Origin: Eumeta japonica
Taxonomy: Eukaryota > Arthropoda > Insecta > Lepidoptera > Psychidae
Length of the DNA: 64,000 nt
Direction: 5' to 3'
NCBI GenBank assembly: GCA_005406025.1
Contig: BGZK01000219.1
Location: forward strand, 186,001-250,000
Positions 46,831-58,205 of the stretch are shown in pieces. Within the stretch, counting starts at the first letter, position 1. Each line of letters begins with the position of its first letter. The position numbers and the translations under genes were made by a program. The notes beneath the pieces are model-generated. The model did no database searches. It saw nothing but the letters and a program-made list of their open reading frames with translations, and had not been told where the DNA came from.

Positions 46831-48239
46831 ACAGATTTTAGCATTCGTTAGGTAAACACTAAGATTTCTCGATGACTTCATTGCCGAATGACATTTTTTT
46901 TCTCTTGTTTTATCTCATTTTTGTTTATCCATTAACATCGCTAATTTTGAACTCTGTGTCCGATGACCACTAAGAGTCTTACCTTTCTTCTAACGTTAAA
47001 TTTTAATGGACCGGGAAGGACTTCTCTGTCAAATTATACGTATATATATATTAGTATTTTCTTTTTAAACATAACTTTTCTACTTAATGTACTGTCCGAA
47101 TTTGAATAGGTAGAATTGTGGGAATATTTGTAGGGTCATAGCGTAAGTTGTGCCCAGTTGAGTTACAACGCAAATTATATCGTTTAAGAAATTAATAAAT
47201 TAATGCTCAGATTATAACAATGTATGCCATTGTGTGATCTGAGCGAATACTTTGTTATAATACCCAAAAAGGTATAAGTGGGTTACATTTTCATTGGTAG
47301 TTATACTAAAAAGTATATATATAGACCTTCCTCATTGCAACAATACCTGAATAAATATTTAACAAAAGCCATTTCAACGATATCCCATTGCGACAACATA
47401 GGATAGAATGTGAAAATCCACCGAATGCATGCAGCGGATGCAATTTGTGAGATAAATAATAAGTCGATATTTTGGAGCACGACATGAACTTGAAAGGTCG
47501 CATGTATATTGAAAAGAAGATGACGCATCAGCTACTGTCCTAATCTTGCCAATTGTCAAGGCCGATGGCGATCACTGATCACAGCATCACCCATGATGTG
47601 GACATTTGTTATCCATGTACACAAAAAAATAAACTTATAATTGAATTTTGCACGATTAGTACACTGCTCCAGATAGCAGCTGAAAATATTTAAATGTAAT
47701 GGCAGAAATATAAAATTATAATTGAAAGGATGTTATATTCAATAGAAATATAAAATAGTAATTAAAAGAACATTTTACTTCGTTTTCGAACGAAATTATA
47801 AAATTTATCCCGTAAAAAGCTTGTCACAAGACAAATCTCGTGGGTATGCACCTACGGGATCAAGTCCATTATCCATATTAAAGATATGCCTCAGAACTTT
47901 AAATGTTTTGTTTTTATAGAAAATACAAAATTACATTTTACAAAAAACTTAAAAAACACTTTCTCGCTTAAGTTTTTACTATTTTTTTTTTATCAATAGT
48001 TTAATTTAATAATTTATTTCAATAAATGTGTATGCAAAATTTAAAATCGATACTATCAACGGTAAGAATGTTAACTCGCGGTTAGATTATGTTAGTTAAC
48101 ACAATTAGGTTACGTTATAGAAAACGAATATGTATAGAAATTTCCATATCGACATACCTACCATTCAAGAGTTCCTGAATTTTCATTGCAGCATTAGTGA
48201 AGAGCTTTATTACCGACTGGCTATTGGGTGCATACATGT
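46831..48239. other. AT-rich noncoding stretch
   Basis: Contains the hairpin at 47205-47244 (listed separately). Otherwise no gene or repeat recognised. Confidence 0.45.
47205..47244. repeat. Stem-loop with 17-18 base arms
   Basis: GCTCAGATTATAACAATG pairs with CATTGTGTGATCTGAGC around a TATGC loop, with two or three mismatches. The stem is shorter than a typical microRNA precursor (about 60-90 nt) and extends poorly beyond these arms. A decayed mini-element is at least as likely. Confidence 0.4.
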
Positions 48240-48500
48240 ATACTAAATGTCCGGAAAATATTCACCCGTAAGGTTCTATGCGGACACGTGGACAAAGAAA
48301 ACGAGCTAATTAAACGAACCCGCGTTGTATTGAATTGAACTAATTAAATTGCATCGAATCAGAATTGAACTATGGGCCTCAACACGTCCAACAGTCGACG
48401 ATGACGCCGGTCGAATCACTCGCCCAGCGGAGTGCGATGTTCGCGACAGCGACCTCGAAACACTGACAAGGGTCTGATAATGACTCCCAACAGAAAGAAC
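48240..48500. promoter_or_regulatory. Mixed island with TAATTAAA cores
   Basis: GAGCTAATTAAACGAACCCG and AACTAATTAAATTGCATCG (about 48302-48355) precede CG-rich GACGCCGGTCGAATCACTCG and CGCGACAGCGACCTCG. Repeated TAATTAAA suits homeodomain binding. Function inferred. Confidence 0.35.
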
Positions 48501-49885
48501 AATTACCTCACCAAATAAAAAACTTGCTGAAAAATGACGCAGGCAGATTATAGCTAATGTCTTGAACCAACCTATACAAAAAAAAACCTAATTCACTTCA
48601 TATTTACGCGTTTTTAACCGCGTATTTCATTTTTAAGTTCTTTTATTTATATCTCACGATTTTACCATTCCAATAAATTTATGAACGATGCTCTATAATT
48701 TTAAACTCATATGCCTTAATCACCACGCTGGATAAACGGATTTGTAATTTACATACGACTGGGATATGGCACGCACCAGGGCCTTAAGTGTCAGATTACG
48801 ACCCTCATGCATGCCATATCACTAAATGCTACCGGCAGCCGTCGTTCATGTAAGCATTCAGACATCTTTCGGTAGCCAAAAGGCGTACTGGTGGTCCTTA
48901 AAAGCTTTTTACCACATAGAAATGATGAGAAAGCATCTAATGTTACGTATCAGACAGACATTATTTCTTTTTTTAAAGGAAAAGCTCAAATACCTACAAG
49001 TTTGATTGAAACCGATATAGTTGGTATTTTCTTCTGGATGTACTCACTAAGCTATTATTCTTATTAATTCAGGCACTGAAACATCATGGACTGAATTTAG
49101 GCCGGTTTCAAAACCTGCCACCCATTCTTAACATAATTGCGGCTCCAGCAACAATTCGATTTTCGTAAATCGTTCGCTTTGCCGATTCCAAAACGAAAAC
49201 CTCGTTATCGAAGCCAGCAAGAAGGGTAGATTTTACAGACGCACGCCTGGATGGAGTTTTGACGCGAGAGAAATAGGCTTTTGATGTACTTCCACGAATT
49301 TTAACGAAAAATACAGTAAATGGTTTTTGTGGTTTTTCCGCAAATTTACAATCCGGCGGCTGATTCTAGGCTCTTAGTGAGTTTATGATAATGGGCTATC
49401 ACAGGTGTAATTTACACGTTAATAGTATGATTTGTGTAGGTAGCACGTTTTGATACGTTTTCGAAAGTTACGTATTTATTTATGTATTTTTATTACGTAT
49501 GATCATTTCATTTCACAATGTATATATTGTATGGGGACTGGGGTCGCTTTCCTTGCATGTGCTGAAAACAAATCGCCGAGTAGTAAGTATTTAAGCAAAG
49601 TCAAATGAAAGGAAATAAATGCGTTTTTGAAAATAATCTACTATATTAAATAAAAGCGCGTTAAAAAGTATGCAGATTCGATATTATATTTTTACTTGGT
49701 TATTTTTTAACTTGAATTACCATATCTTCACATTTGGCTAAAATGCTGATATTATATTGGTAACGACTTTCCGAATAGAGATTTTTGGTATTCTCGCTGA
49801 AGTAAATCCATCGGTTTCAATTTTAAAGCATAAAATGAATTAATGACATACAAATAAAACATATAGTCACTCGTATTTAATTAAG

Positions 49886-49886
<1 letters not shown>
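48501..49886. other. Noncoding stretch
   Basis: GATATGGCA near 48765 and TGCCATATC near 48813 form a distant 9-bp inverted repeat. A mixed patch at 49130-49390 is richer in G+C. No gene recognised. Confidence 0.4.

Positions 49887-49927
<41 letters not shown>
49887..49927. repeat. (TA)n microsatellite, about 20 units
   Basis: An uninterrupted TA dinucleotide run of 41 bases. Confidence 0.9.
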
Positions 49928-49929
<2 letters not shown>

Positions 49930-50509
49930 CTTCCATTATTATATCATATAATTAATTAAGTAGTCCAATTTTAATAATTAACTACGTTACTTTTGACAAA
50001 ATATAATATCGTTTCAAAGAGCGACTTTGATTTCATTTATTTCTAAACGAATAAATACATAATAAACTCTGATACGATATTTAAAATTATGCGTATCCAT
50101 GACTCCTCATGCGCAATCAAATATAAAAATGACGATGGAAGCAATACGTCAATTTGTAAGACCGCAGTAACTTCATTCCTTGACTAAATAAGACTGTTGT
50201 ATTTATGGAGGTAGGCATGCGCTAGCGTCCGATCCTCGTACAAAACATAACAACAAAGTGGTCACGTGAACTGACATGGCGTAATTTGTACAGCGGATAG
50301 TTTTAAATAAATCCAAATATGTAAGTCGATAAAAAAGTGTGAACACCGGCTAAATTATTTTTCAATTTTTCCGAAATTCACCCAGATGTTTTTAAACGGC
50401 TAACTTTTCACCGACGTGAGTGTCACGACGCGTCGCCATACAAAAGGTGATATCTCTACGAAATTCACCTTGTCTCTTAGAAAGAAAAGAGATTAGGTAT
50501 ATTTCAAAT
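49928..50509. other. AT-rich noncoding stretch
   Basis: Nothing recognised. Becomes CG-richer after about 50400. Confidence 0.45.
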
Positions 50510-50830
50510 ACGTCGCGATTCAAAGCGGCCGCGCGCCCCGTCCGACACGACGCGCGGGCGCGTCCCTAGGAAAAAATCCAGGAATTCGGGAAAAATTCCG
50601 TCGCGAGCCGGCCGGCGGCCGCGCCCGCCGCGTTTTTTCCGCGAGCCCCGCCCGCCGCGTGCATAAATCGGTGTTTCCTCGAGCGGCCGACGCTCGCCGG
50701 CGGTTTTTCGGTCGGACCGCTCGCTGTTGTAATTGCGCTGCGGATAATTATTGTCCGGACGCGTGTGCGCCTGATTAACGGGGGGACGCCGGCCGGCGAC
50801 GGCCGACGGGGCCGCTTCGTTAGATATTTC
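50510..50830. promoter_or_regulatory. Strongest GC/CpG island of the window
   Basis: Extremely CG-rich (GGCCGCGCGCCCCGTCCGAC, GAGCCGGCCGGCGGCCGCGC, GGACGCCGGCCGGCGACGGC). It includes TGTAATTGCG, GGATAATTATTG (about 50742-50753), CTGATTAACGG, TGCATAAATCG and a near-palindromic CGGGAAAAATTCCG (50587-50600, Rel-like). Pro/Arg/Ala-rich minus frame is not credible. Candidate enhancer or promoter-like island. Confidence 0.45.
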
Positions 50831-51660
50831 CGATTATACAGATTATTCACAGATAAAACACTGGCAGAAAGAAGTATCTATATTTTAAAATCGAAGTCGC
50901 CTCTATCTAAATATTAAGTTTAATATTATTTTGATGTTATACGTAGTGAGCCTCATGATTGTAGAGTAAATTATTTCATTTATCATGTATAACGATCTCG
51001 TTGTAGTGTACAATTCTACTCCTAACTCCCCTCTCCACGCGGGTATCAGCCCCGTTTTTGATTCCGATGCCGGTCTCGTTTCCTATCTCTATCAAAAAAT
51101 GATCCCACAGAAACGCTTCATCGAGATAAAAAATAAAATTATGTGTAATCTAAAACATATTTATTATATTATAGGTTATACGTTATTGAATTACAAATAT
51201 TCAAACATCATAATAAACTTTTCTTTATAATATTATAGGACAATACGGACTGATTATTCACGGACTAGTATTTCTAAAGGAAAAAATATACAGTATTTTT
51301 TAGACATAGAGCATATATTATCACGATGCGGTCTTTCGAAATGATACGGCATCTATTTTTGATAACGAAGATAAAAATACCTTAAACAGACAAGGCATTT
51401 AACAGAAGCGTTTTAACTTTAGCGATTCCAGTCTTATTAACAGATATTGTATTATCTATAGAACCCACATCTAGAATTTCTCGTATTTTATTTACTTAGA
51501 TTCTTCAATTCATGGGTAACAAACGTTGTGTAGAAAGCTAAATAGCCGTTCAAAAGTTAATAGAGCCCATGTCCTTGTATGAATGCAAGCAATGAATAAC
51601 ACATCGCGACCATGGCCCAAAAACTGATCTAACAGAACAAAAAAAAAATATCAACCTTCA
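50831..51660. other. AT-rich stretch with a degenerate CCGGTCTC tract
   Basis: At 51010-51090 CTACTCCTAACTCCCCTCTC, CAGCCCCGTTTTTGATTCCG and ATGCCGGTCTCGTTTCC are another member of the dispersed tract family. The rest is AT-rich. Confidence 0.4.
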
Positions 51661-51765
51661 AACCTGTCCACCATTCGAACGAGAATCGAACCTACAATCT
51701 AGACAGAATCCGAAACAAGCATCTCACCCATTAGGTGATAGGGGTCACCCTCAACCATCCAACAC
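51661..51765 (-). repeat. tRNA-like SINE head fragment
   Basis: On the minus strand CCTAATGGGTGAGATGC (A-box-like) is followed about 35 bases later by GGTTCGATTCTC (B-box-like). The T-stem and acceptor stems do not pair, so this is not a working tRNA gene. Best read as the head of a tRNA-derived SINE. Confidence 0.4.
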
Positions 51766-51839
51766 ATGGAGAGTTACAACTTATGCTCATACGGTTGGTA
51801 TTCTCTAAAAAAGGCAAATCCCATTCCGAATTAATCTAA

Positions 51840-52170
51840 CACGCTCACTGTTTCAAATTCCGACCAGCACTCGAGCCCGGGCCGGCCAGCGCGCCGGGTC
51901 GTGTGTGAGCGCCTTCGTGCCGGTCGCCGGTGCATCGGCCGGCCCGCAGTTTCGACGATATTAAAAAGCTTCCACCGAGCGCGTGTCGGTGTCGTTTTTC
52001 GGCGCGGACTTTGCATGAGGGCCGGCCCGCGCCGCCGGCCCGCGCCGCTGAGTGCGCCGCGCGATGCATTTTCATGAGAATTCAAGAATTTCGAGGGATA
52101 CACGCGTACCTACCGGCCGTTATCTTGTCTTCGACGATTTATCGTTTTGGTTCTATTTCGAATTCGTAAT
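51840..52170. promoter_or_regulatory. Large GC-rich island with octamer-like site
   Basis: CGAGCCCGGGCCGGCCAGCG, GCATCGGCCGGCCCGC and GGGCCGGCCCGCGCCGCC. TTTGCATGA (about 52010-52018) is POU-like, and ATGCATTTTCATGAG follows. Overlapping frames up to 90 codons on both strands are typical of CG-rich noncoding DNA. Confidence 0.4.
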
Positions 52171-52789
52171 GGTGAACGGCCAAGAATGAGTCGGTAGTAC
52201 ATGATTTTATCCGATGCTAAAGTTTTGTCGCCGGATGCATTCTGTTAGTCAATTTTCATTCTATATTTACCTTTTTATGTGTCGAAAGATATCAAAAAAT
52301 AAGGATTCATTTCATAATATGCATGGTTTACGTTTGGAAAATAATAAATAAGGTCCACAACACCATACGTTCGACTTGTATCACAATTATCGATATGAAA
52401 TGACAATCACCTGAAGACAAATTGTATAAGTTAATGTTAACGTGTGTATATAATTTAATGCGAACATTTTTAGAAGTTGATATCTTCACAATCATTTCCA
52501 ACGTACTTACCTCTACCGCCGAATATGTCTGTAAGTCCTATAAGCTCCAAAACACATAACAATAGTAAATTTTTAAACCTATTATTATTTTATAGGTCGA
52601 CAAAGCTTGACCGAGCTTTCTCAAGTGCTGTCGAGCGCAAAAATCAAAATTCAATGACGCGTTGGAAAGATATAGCTGAAATATTACAAAATTAACTTCC
52701 CACTATAAAAATTGATGTATTTTATAAAATAAAACAATACTGTTTTCAGCTTAATTTTCAAAAATCTGATTATCATCAGATCTTGTCGT
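52171..52789. other. AT-rich noncoding stretch
   Basis: Nothing recognised. Confidence 0.45.
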
Positions 52790-53040
52790 ATTAGGGTCTT
52801 ACTTATCTATTTCGACAAATTTACCAGTGATGTCTGTACGTATGTATATGTGATTGGGTGTATGTAAACTTCTCATAAATTTTGAACGGATTAACCGATT
52901 AAAAGGTAGTATTTGCGTTTTAGTCGGTTTCGGTTTGAATATTGCGGTATTCAAAAGTGGTCCACTCAACTTAGACTTGTTGAAAATATTAACTAATTCC
53001 GCCAGGTAGATTTTGGGAAATCTCAAAAATAAAGTTATCA
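52790..53040 (+). repeat. Candidate interspersed repeat
   Basis: TGTCTGTACGTATGTATATG, then TTTTGAACGGATTAACCGAT and TTTTAGTCGGTTTCGGTTTG are phrases typical of noncoding repeats in moths and butterflies. Family and ends not determined. Confidence 0.35.
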
Positions 53041-53600
53041 GGAAAATGTGATTATTAAAATAATTTTTAGACTACTCTACCCACTGACACCAAAATCTAA
53101 CCAGTACATCTCTTTAAAAAACAACATCGATTGTTACAGACTGTATCACAAGCGGTCGGTTCGTATGAGAGATATGGTTAACGAAAAAATTATTAAAAAG
53201 CTTTTTTAAATTAACTTGTGAAATACTTAACGGATTACTGTTTGATACCTTATCATCTTTTTTTACATAAAAAGCTACGTCGAATACCGTAGAGCAGATC
53301 CAAACCTAACAACGTGTTCGAAAGATATCATATATGAAATTTGATTTTTTTTTAATTAATTTACGTTTTTGAATTTGAAGAGCTTAAAACTTATTATAAC
53401 TATATTTTTGCTTCGAGCTTTGAGCTCAAAAGTAGGAAAAAATTTCAGCGATGGCTTTCAAGGTCAACGATCATTCGAATTTCTGAGCTCGAAAACCTCA
53501 AAAACTTATAGACGACTATGTTTTGGAACCCAAAGACCTAGAAAACACATTGTTAAATATCATAGCGGGAATTTTTAGGGATGGCTTGCACGGTCAACAG
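53041..53600. repeat. Candidate repeat with internal duplication of about 130 bases
   Basis: ATGGCTTTCAAGGTCAACGA (53451) and ATGGCTTGCACGGTCAACAG (53581) lie 130 bases apart. Both are preceded by related text (AATTTCAGCG and AATTTTTAGGG) and followed by TTC.AATTT, suggesting two decayed units. Family unknown. Confidence 0.35.
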
Positions 53601-54079
53601 TTTTTCAAATTTTTTCTCTTATAACCGCTACATGTTCTTTGAAACTATAGTGTTGTCTAACATAAGTATTCCTATATATATAAATCTTTCACACATTATT
53701 ATTATTATCCATGAATTTCAAAAGCATTTTTTTCATAACTGCGTTTATTGGAATTGGAAAGAGAATCGGAAAACGATTTTCAAAAAATTGCTAATTATAT
53801 TCAAACTGTATTTTCTACTTAGAACAGTCATTTTATACATCTTTACGGAGTTTACAGAAAAATTGGAAGCGCACTGTTCTAATTTTTCTAATGCTTTTAT
53901 TTTTCTATATAGATATATTTTAATTTCATTTTTATTGTATATTGTGTTATTATATAAAATAAGATTAGTACAGTCGTTCACACCTTTAATAAAGAAGAAT
54001 GTAACACGAGCGAAAGTCCGTGGACCGGTATTGGTGAAAGAAGCTACGTGTAGGTATAAAACAAATATAATTAAGTTCA
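53601..54079. other. AT-rich noncoding stretch with long spurious frame
   Basis: A 200-codon plus frame (53581-54183) is open here. It is Phe/Ile/Leu/Tyr-rich for the first 140 residues and then switches to Arg/Ala where it enters a CG block. No domain recognised; not accepted as a gene. Confidence 0.4.
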
Positions 54080-54200
54080 GATGGCAGCGGGATCGCGCCC
54101 GCGCTGCTGTGGGCGCGGGCGCATGGCCCCATCAACCCGTAGGAGACCAAGATAACGACGTAATTAAAAGTTTACGGGGTTAGCGTTCCTTGTCGACGTG
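54080..54200. promoter_or_regulatory. Small CpG-rich island
   Basis: GGGATCGCGCCCGCGCTGCT and GGGCGCGGGCGCATGGCCCC, followed by ACGTAATTAAAAG (homeodomain-type core). Confidence 0.3.
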
Positions 54201-54679
54201 TTTCGCTGAACACTTAAGGAACTCCAAACGGCTGTTTATACAATAGATAGGAAAACTTTCAGATGAAAGCATTCTAGACTACAATCGCTGTCACTGGTAA
54301 ATGCTGAAATAAATAATGTTATAATTAAGATTATTTACAACATTAATTATGCATAAGTAACTATTGCCATAAATCCCACTTTTTAAATTGACGCGTATAG
54401 TTTATTAATTATAAGACGGGACATTCAAAACACTAAAGAACTAAAAATCAATAATCTGATCTTCAACTAGAAATTTTTTGGTTTTTCTAGAAATTTTAGT
54501 AACATTTAAACATAACCTAGAGCCCTAGTCTCCAAGACAACAAGCAATATTTTTTTATTGCTACGTCACTGATAATAATAACGGATAATATTGTTAAATT
54601 TTATTATAAAACTGTTTCGATATTGCATGAAACCTTTCGACACATTCGAATCGAATAGATATCAATTTGAGTCAAATTA

Positions 54680-54910
54680 ATCGCTCTGACGCGGCGCCGC
54701 TCATCGGTGATTTTGAGCACGAAAAAAAGCCTCAATGTCTGTAATTTAGTCATCGCCCCATGATCTCTATTAATGCCCCACTTACGGCTTAAACAGCGGT
54801 TGCGGCGGAGGCGACGACGCGATCTAGATGATCCCATCGATCAATGATCTATCTTGTATCGATCATTATTAAGTGCTACGAATCGAGTACCCTCCATTAG
54901 TAATTACTGT
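54680..54910. promoter_or_regulatory. Island with several ATTA cores
   Basis: GACGCGGCGCCGCTCATC, CTATTAATGCCCC, GCGGTTGCGGCGGAGGCGAC, three GATCNAT-like repeats (54825-54865), ATCATTATTAAG and CCATTAGTAATTACTG (about 54893-54908). Motif-dense and noncoding. Confidence 0.35.
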
Positions 54911-55124
54911 TTAATCTATACTTACTGGCTAAATTGTGGCCGTCGTGTAATATTTTTAATGGAGTTCGACGAGTGGCGTTAGATGGGTACGGGTGTTTGT
55001 TCACGGTTCACTTATTGCGATCTTGAAAACTCCTTTAAATATGTGATTCGGATTGAGAATGATAATCAACACGATATTTTTTTATGTATATTAAATTTGA
55101 AAATGAACGTTATACGTAATATTA

Positions 55125-55960
55125 GCGAGTTTCATCCATTATGCTAAATGCCCACTCTTTCTTCGATCCGTTGTATGAACAATATGGTCCGCCCGTTGCA
55201 ATTTCAATTTTCCCGATTCTATGAAATATGTCGGTTATTTTGCTTCTTCTGCGGATTTTCTAGTTTTGGACTTTATCATGCAGAATAATCCAACTTACTG
55301 ACAAAGGATAGGTCTTTCCAACTCAGATTGAAAAACTCTGACTTTGTTTACTAGAACAACAGTAGACCATCAATGTTCGAGGAGTTTTGTTTTTAGGCAT
55401 CGGGGTATGTTGTACTCGAAAACGCCTTGTAGTTTTCCGAATGCCACCTAACGGGGTTGAATTATTTGTGTAAACGTTTTATCGCAATAGGGTTTGCATA
55501 ATCGGACACTATTCTAAGAAGATGTAGTCTTCAACAACTACGATTGAAGACTCCTTAACTATCTATCGGTGTGCGTACAACGTTGGATATTGTAACAATT
55601 CTATTAGAATGTCCGAGAATGACGTCCGGGTCAATCAGAGATTTTGCCATTATCAAAATGGCGGCAATTCAAAGCTGACTGATGCATTCGTTATTGATGT
55701 TGATGCTGTCTCTTCTTCGATTTACAATTTCAAAATCAATGCATATGCTGTAATCGGCCTATTGTACTCTTCGATATTCTGCGTACTTTTTCTAAACATG
55801 AGGATATGGTCCACGGTGCTGAAGTCTTTTCGAAGACCGGGTGGTTCTCGAAAACATCACATCTGCTCGTAAGAGTGTTTGTGGTAACCTCCGAAAACAA
55901 ATTATGTATATGACATAAAAATTCTAATTGATTTTTAGTTTTCACTTTATTAGGAAGATC
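55125..55960 (-). pseudogene. RTE-like LINE reverse transcriptase pseudogene, internally deleted
   Basis: On the minus strand the order is EFLCHIHNLFSEVTTNTLTS (about 55915-55855; compare 'LLSHIYKLF.KIITNRLT'), DVFENHPVFEK, LRKDFSTVDHI (about 55810-55845, RT motif before the catalytic block) and EEYNRPI. After an unreadable part, FGKLQGVFEYNIPRCLKTK (about 55390-55446; compare 'FGKLRDVFSS.IPQCLKTKVFEQC') and TDIFHRIGKIE follow. These are the start of the palm and the post-RT C-terminal domain of RTE-type elements, often annotated as endonuclease-reverse transcriptase in Lepidoptera. The two blocks are about 370 bases apart where about 700 are expected. No FADD catalytic box is visible, so the core palm is deleted or unrecognisable. 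Multiple stops and frameshifts. Confidence 0.75.
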
Positions 55961-57764
55961 AAACAGGTACAATATTATATTAAGGTATTTGTACATAGTG
56001 CTGTTACACTGTAACCAGCGGCGTTGTCCACGAGTACATGTACAATTTAATATACGGCTATATTAAATTTAATAATTTTGAAATAACAGTACCAGTTTAT
56101 AAATAAATACAATAATAATTTACATTTTGTTCATAGAAATTTGTAAGTTTCTTTCTTATGTGAAAGAAACGACAGTGAAAATAAATCGACTCTGAGTAAA
56201 TGCTCATTGTACGTGTTCGTTGTTCTGGTTACAGGAGCTCGTTCTTCCGCGTCGTACTTTTATGTCGCTGAGGCGTGAAGAGGTGGTGAGGACGTCCGCT
56301 GCGAATGTGAGTGAGGCCGCGTGAAACACGGTATTGCATTGTTGACTCGGCTGAATACAGCTCAATTTGTTGCGACAAATATTAATAAAAGTAGTGCATC
56401 GTGCAGCATACGTCTCATTCGCAGCAAACTCTTGTTCAGAAAAGTATTATTTTCTTTTTTTTTTTTGGGGGACATCTTCATCAGACCTCGAGCTGGACTT
56501 AATTTATCTTCGATTACGATAGTATTAAACAGACTGTCTAGAAGGCTGACAGTACCGATTATAAACCCACTCCCGTAAGTTCAGTCGTACATCCTACTTT
56601 GTTATTGTTTTTTAGCTTTCAACGGCGGTTCTAATCTCGTGCAGACCGACTAATAGGATCTAATCTCTTTATTTTGAGATTAACTTTGCTCGAAGTTCGC
56701 TAATTGTGGTCATAATAAGTTTTTATTTCGGTGGGTTTAACTGTCAACCTTATTTACCGATCTTATCTAAAATCACTGGCCTTGACACACAAAAAAGCTC
56801 CAACAAAAGCATTTGAGTATCTAAGTCCATTTACTGTAAGACCGTCTCTTATAGAAGCAGTTAATTATGAATAATCCCTCCTTTTCCGAGAAATCGAACA
56901 ATCGCTGTCCGATAGTATAACAACAATGAAATTTCCTCAAAATTCTACAAAATAGCGCTGTAAATGTTTAGAATAATACTTTTAATCGCGTTTTTCGCGG
57001 CGAGGGGGGTCAAAAAGCTTATAATTTAGGGATCGCCCCTTACAAGGGTGCCAAGGTGCCAGGTGCCAGGTGTTAATTTTCAAAAACAAATGGTACTACA
57101 TGAAAAATGACGATTAATATTATAAGTAAAAACAATAATAAACAAGGTCTAACTGAACATTATTATTTTTTTAGAATTTCAAAGTTTATTCTCATAAATT
57201 ATCCCAATTTTGATTTAATCGCCTATTAGATACATACTAATAAAAACACATTGATTTTTTTGTTTTGAAACCGTGTTTAGACAGTCCTTTATCAAACCCT
57301 AGTTTCATTTATTTTTGTTATAACACTGTACCAAAGTAACGATTGAACTATCCACTCGTAGGATGATTATCATGTTACTATCATGCAAACAAAGAAAAAC
57401 TAAAAAACATTAGGCACGTGACAAACTTCAAAACAAACAAAAGATAATCAGGTAATTTAATAACAAAGTAAATGAGGCCCCGATCGGCGCCTTACAAGGC
57501 GACTGACTCATCTGGCCGCAGAAACTGTATCGGCGATCTCGATTCTACCTAAAACGGGCTTTAAGTTCTCTCAATAGCGTCCAAAGTTAATTGAACCACC
57601 TCCATAAAGTATGTAAGAATAGTGCCGTGTGCAGGCTACTACTTTTGGACCGGCACATTATAACGAAATATAGTTTATCATGTATTAATTTCCCTATAAA
57701 GTTATTAAACGTACAATAGATATCCTTACATGTTACAAAACTTAAATATTATACAAGCTAACTC
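55961..57764. other. Noncoding stretch with a possible small exon
   Basis: Mostly AT-rich. The candidate 72-base exon at 56235-56306 is discussed as a finding. A short tandem GGTGCCAAGGTGCCAGGTGC lies near 57047-57066. A CG-containing patch (CCCCGATCGGCGCCTTACAA, about 57478-57497) has no known identity. Confidence 0.35.
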
Positions 57765-57890
57765 TATGTCTGTACGTTTGTGCGTTTATGAATCGAGAAT
57801 TTCTGGTCCGATTTATAAGTTCTTTCTTATACGGAAATAAATTATCTTACCAGGTGTTAGTATACCCTAGCTTTTGCTCTCGGTCGCGCA
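57765..57890 (+). repeat. Lepidopteran repeat fragment with 'CTAGCTTTTGCTCTCGG'
   Basis: TGTCTGTACGTTTGTGCG, then GGTCCGATTTATAAGTTC, then TACCCTAGCTTTTGCTCTCG and GTCGCGC. The last phrase is the same module that opens the repeat at 8670. Ends are approximate. Confidence 0.45.
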
Positions 57891-58105
57891 TGTATAAAAA
57901 TAGAAGAAATATATATTTTTTTTATTACTTATATCGTTTGGTAACAGGTAATAATATTTTTGAAAGAAGAATTGAGTTTGACAACAGTTCGGAATTGGAA
58001 TCACAAGTGGCACCGAGTTCGAGACCAAATGTGGGGAAAAGGTGAGAATGAATTTATTAATGACGTATTTCAAGTGTAATTTCATTACCTACGAAATAAA
58101 GATAT

Positions 58106-58131
58106 TTTTGATTTGATTTGATTTGATTTGA
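58106..58131 (+). repeat. (TTTGA)n tail, about 5 units
   Basis: TTTTGATTTGATTTGATTTG follows GAAATAAAGATA. AATAAA plus TTTGA repeats is a typical 3' tail of lepidopteran LINEs or SINEs. The body upstream (57891-58105) is not recognised. Confidence 0.55.
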
Positions 58132-58135
58132 ATGA

Positions 58136-58205
58136 GATAGTTTCGGATTGGATCGGAGTCGAAAGCCTTACCGAGATTGGGACTGAGAGCGAACCGGGAT
58201 TGGTC
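58136..58205. repeat. Degenerate GGATTGG/CCGAGATTGGG tract
   Basis: TTTCGGATTGGATCGGAGTC, TTACCGAGATTGGGACTGAG, CGAACCGGGATTGG. Purine-strand version of the dispersed CCGGTCTC/TTCC family. Confidence 0.4.

Noticed and set aside
51661..51765. tRNA gene on the minus strand
   Set aside because: A- and B-box-like words are present but the T-stem and acceptor stem do not pair; better explained as a SINE head.
53581..54183. Longest open frame in the window (200 codons, plus)
   Set aside because: Phe/Ile/Leu/Tyr-rich from AT-rich DNA, then abruptly Arg/Ala-rich where it enters a CG island. No domain and no family resemblance. The start lies in a repeat-like duplication.
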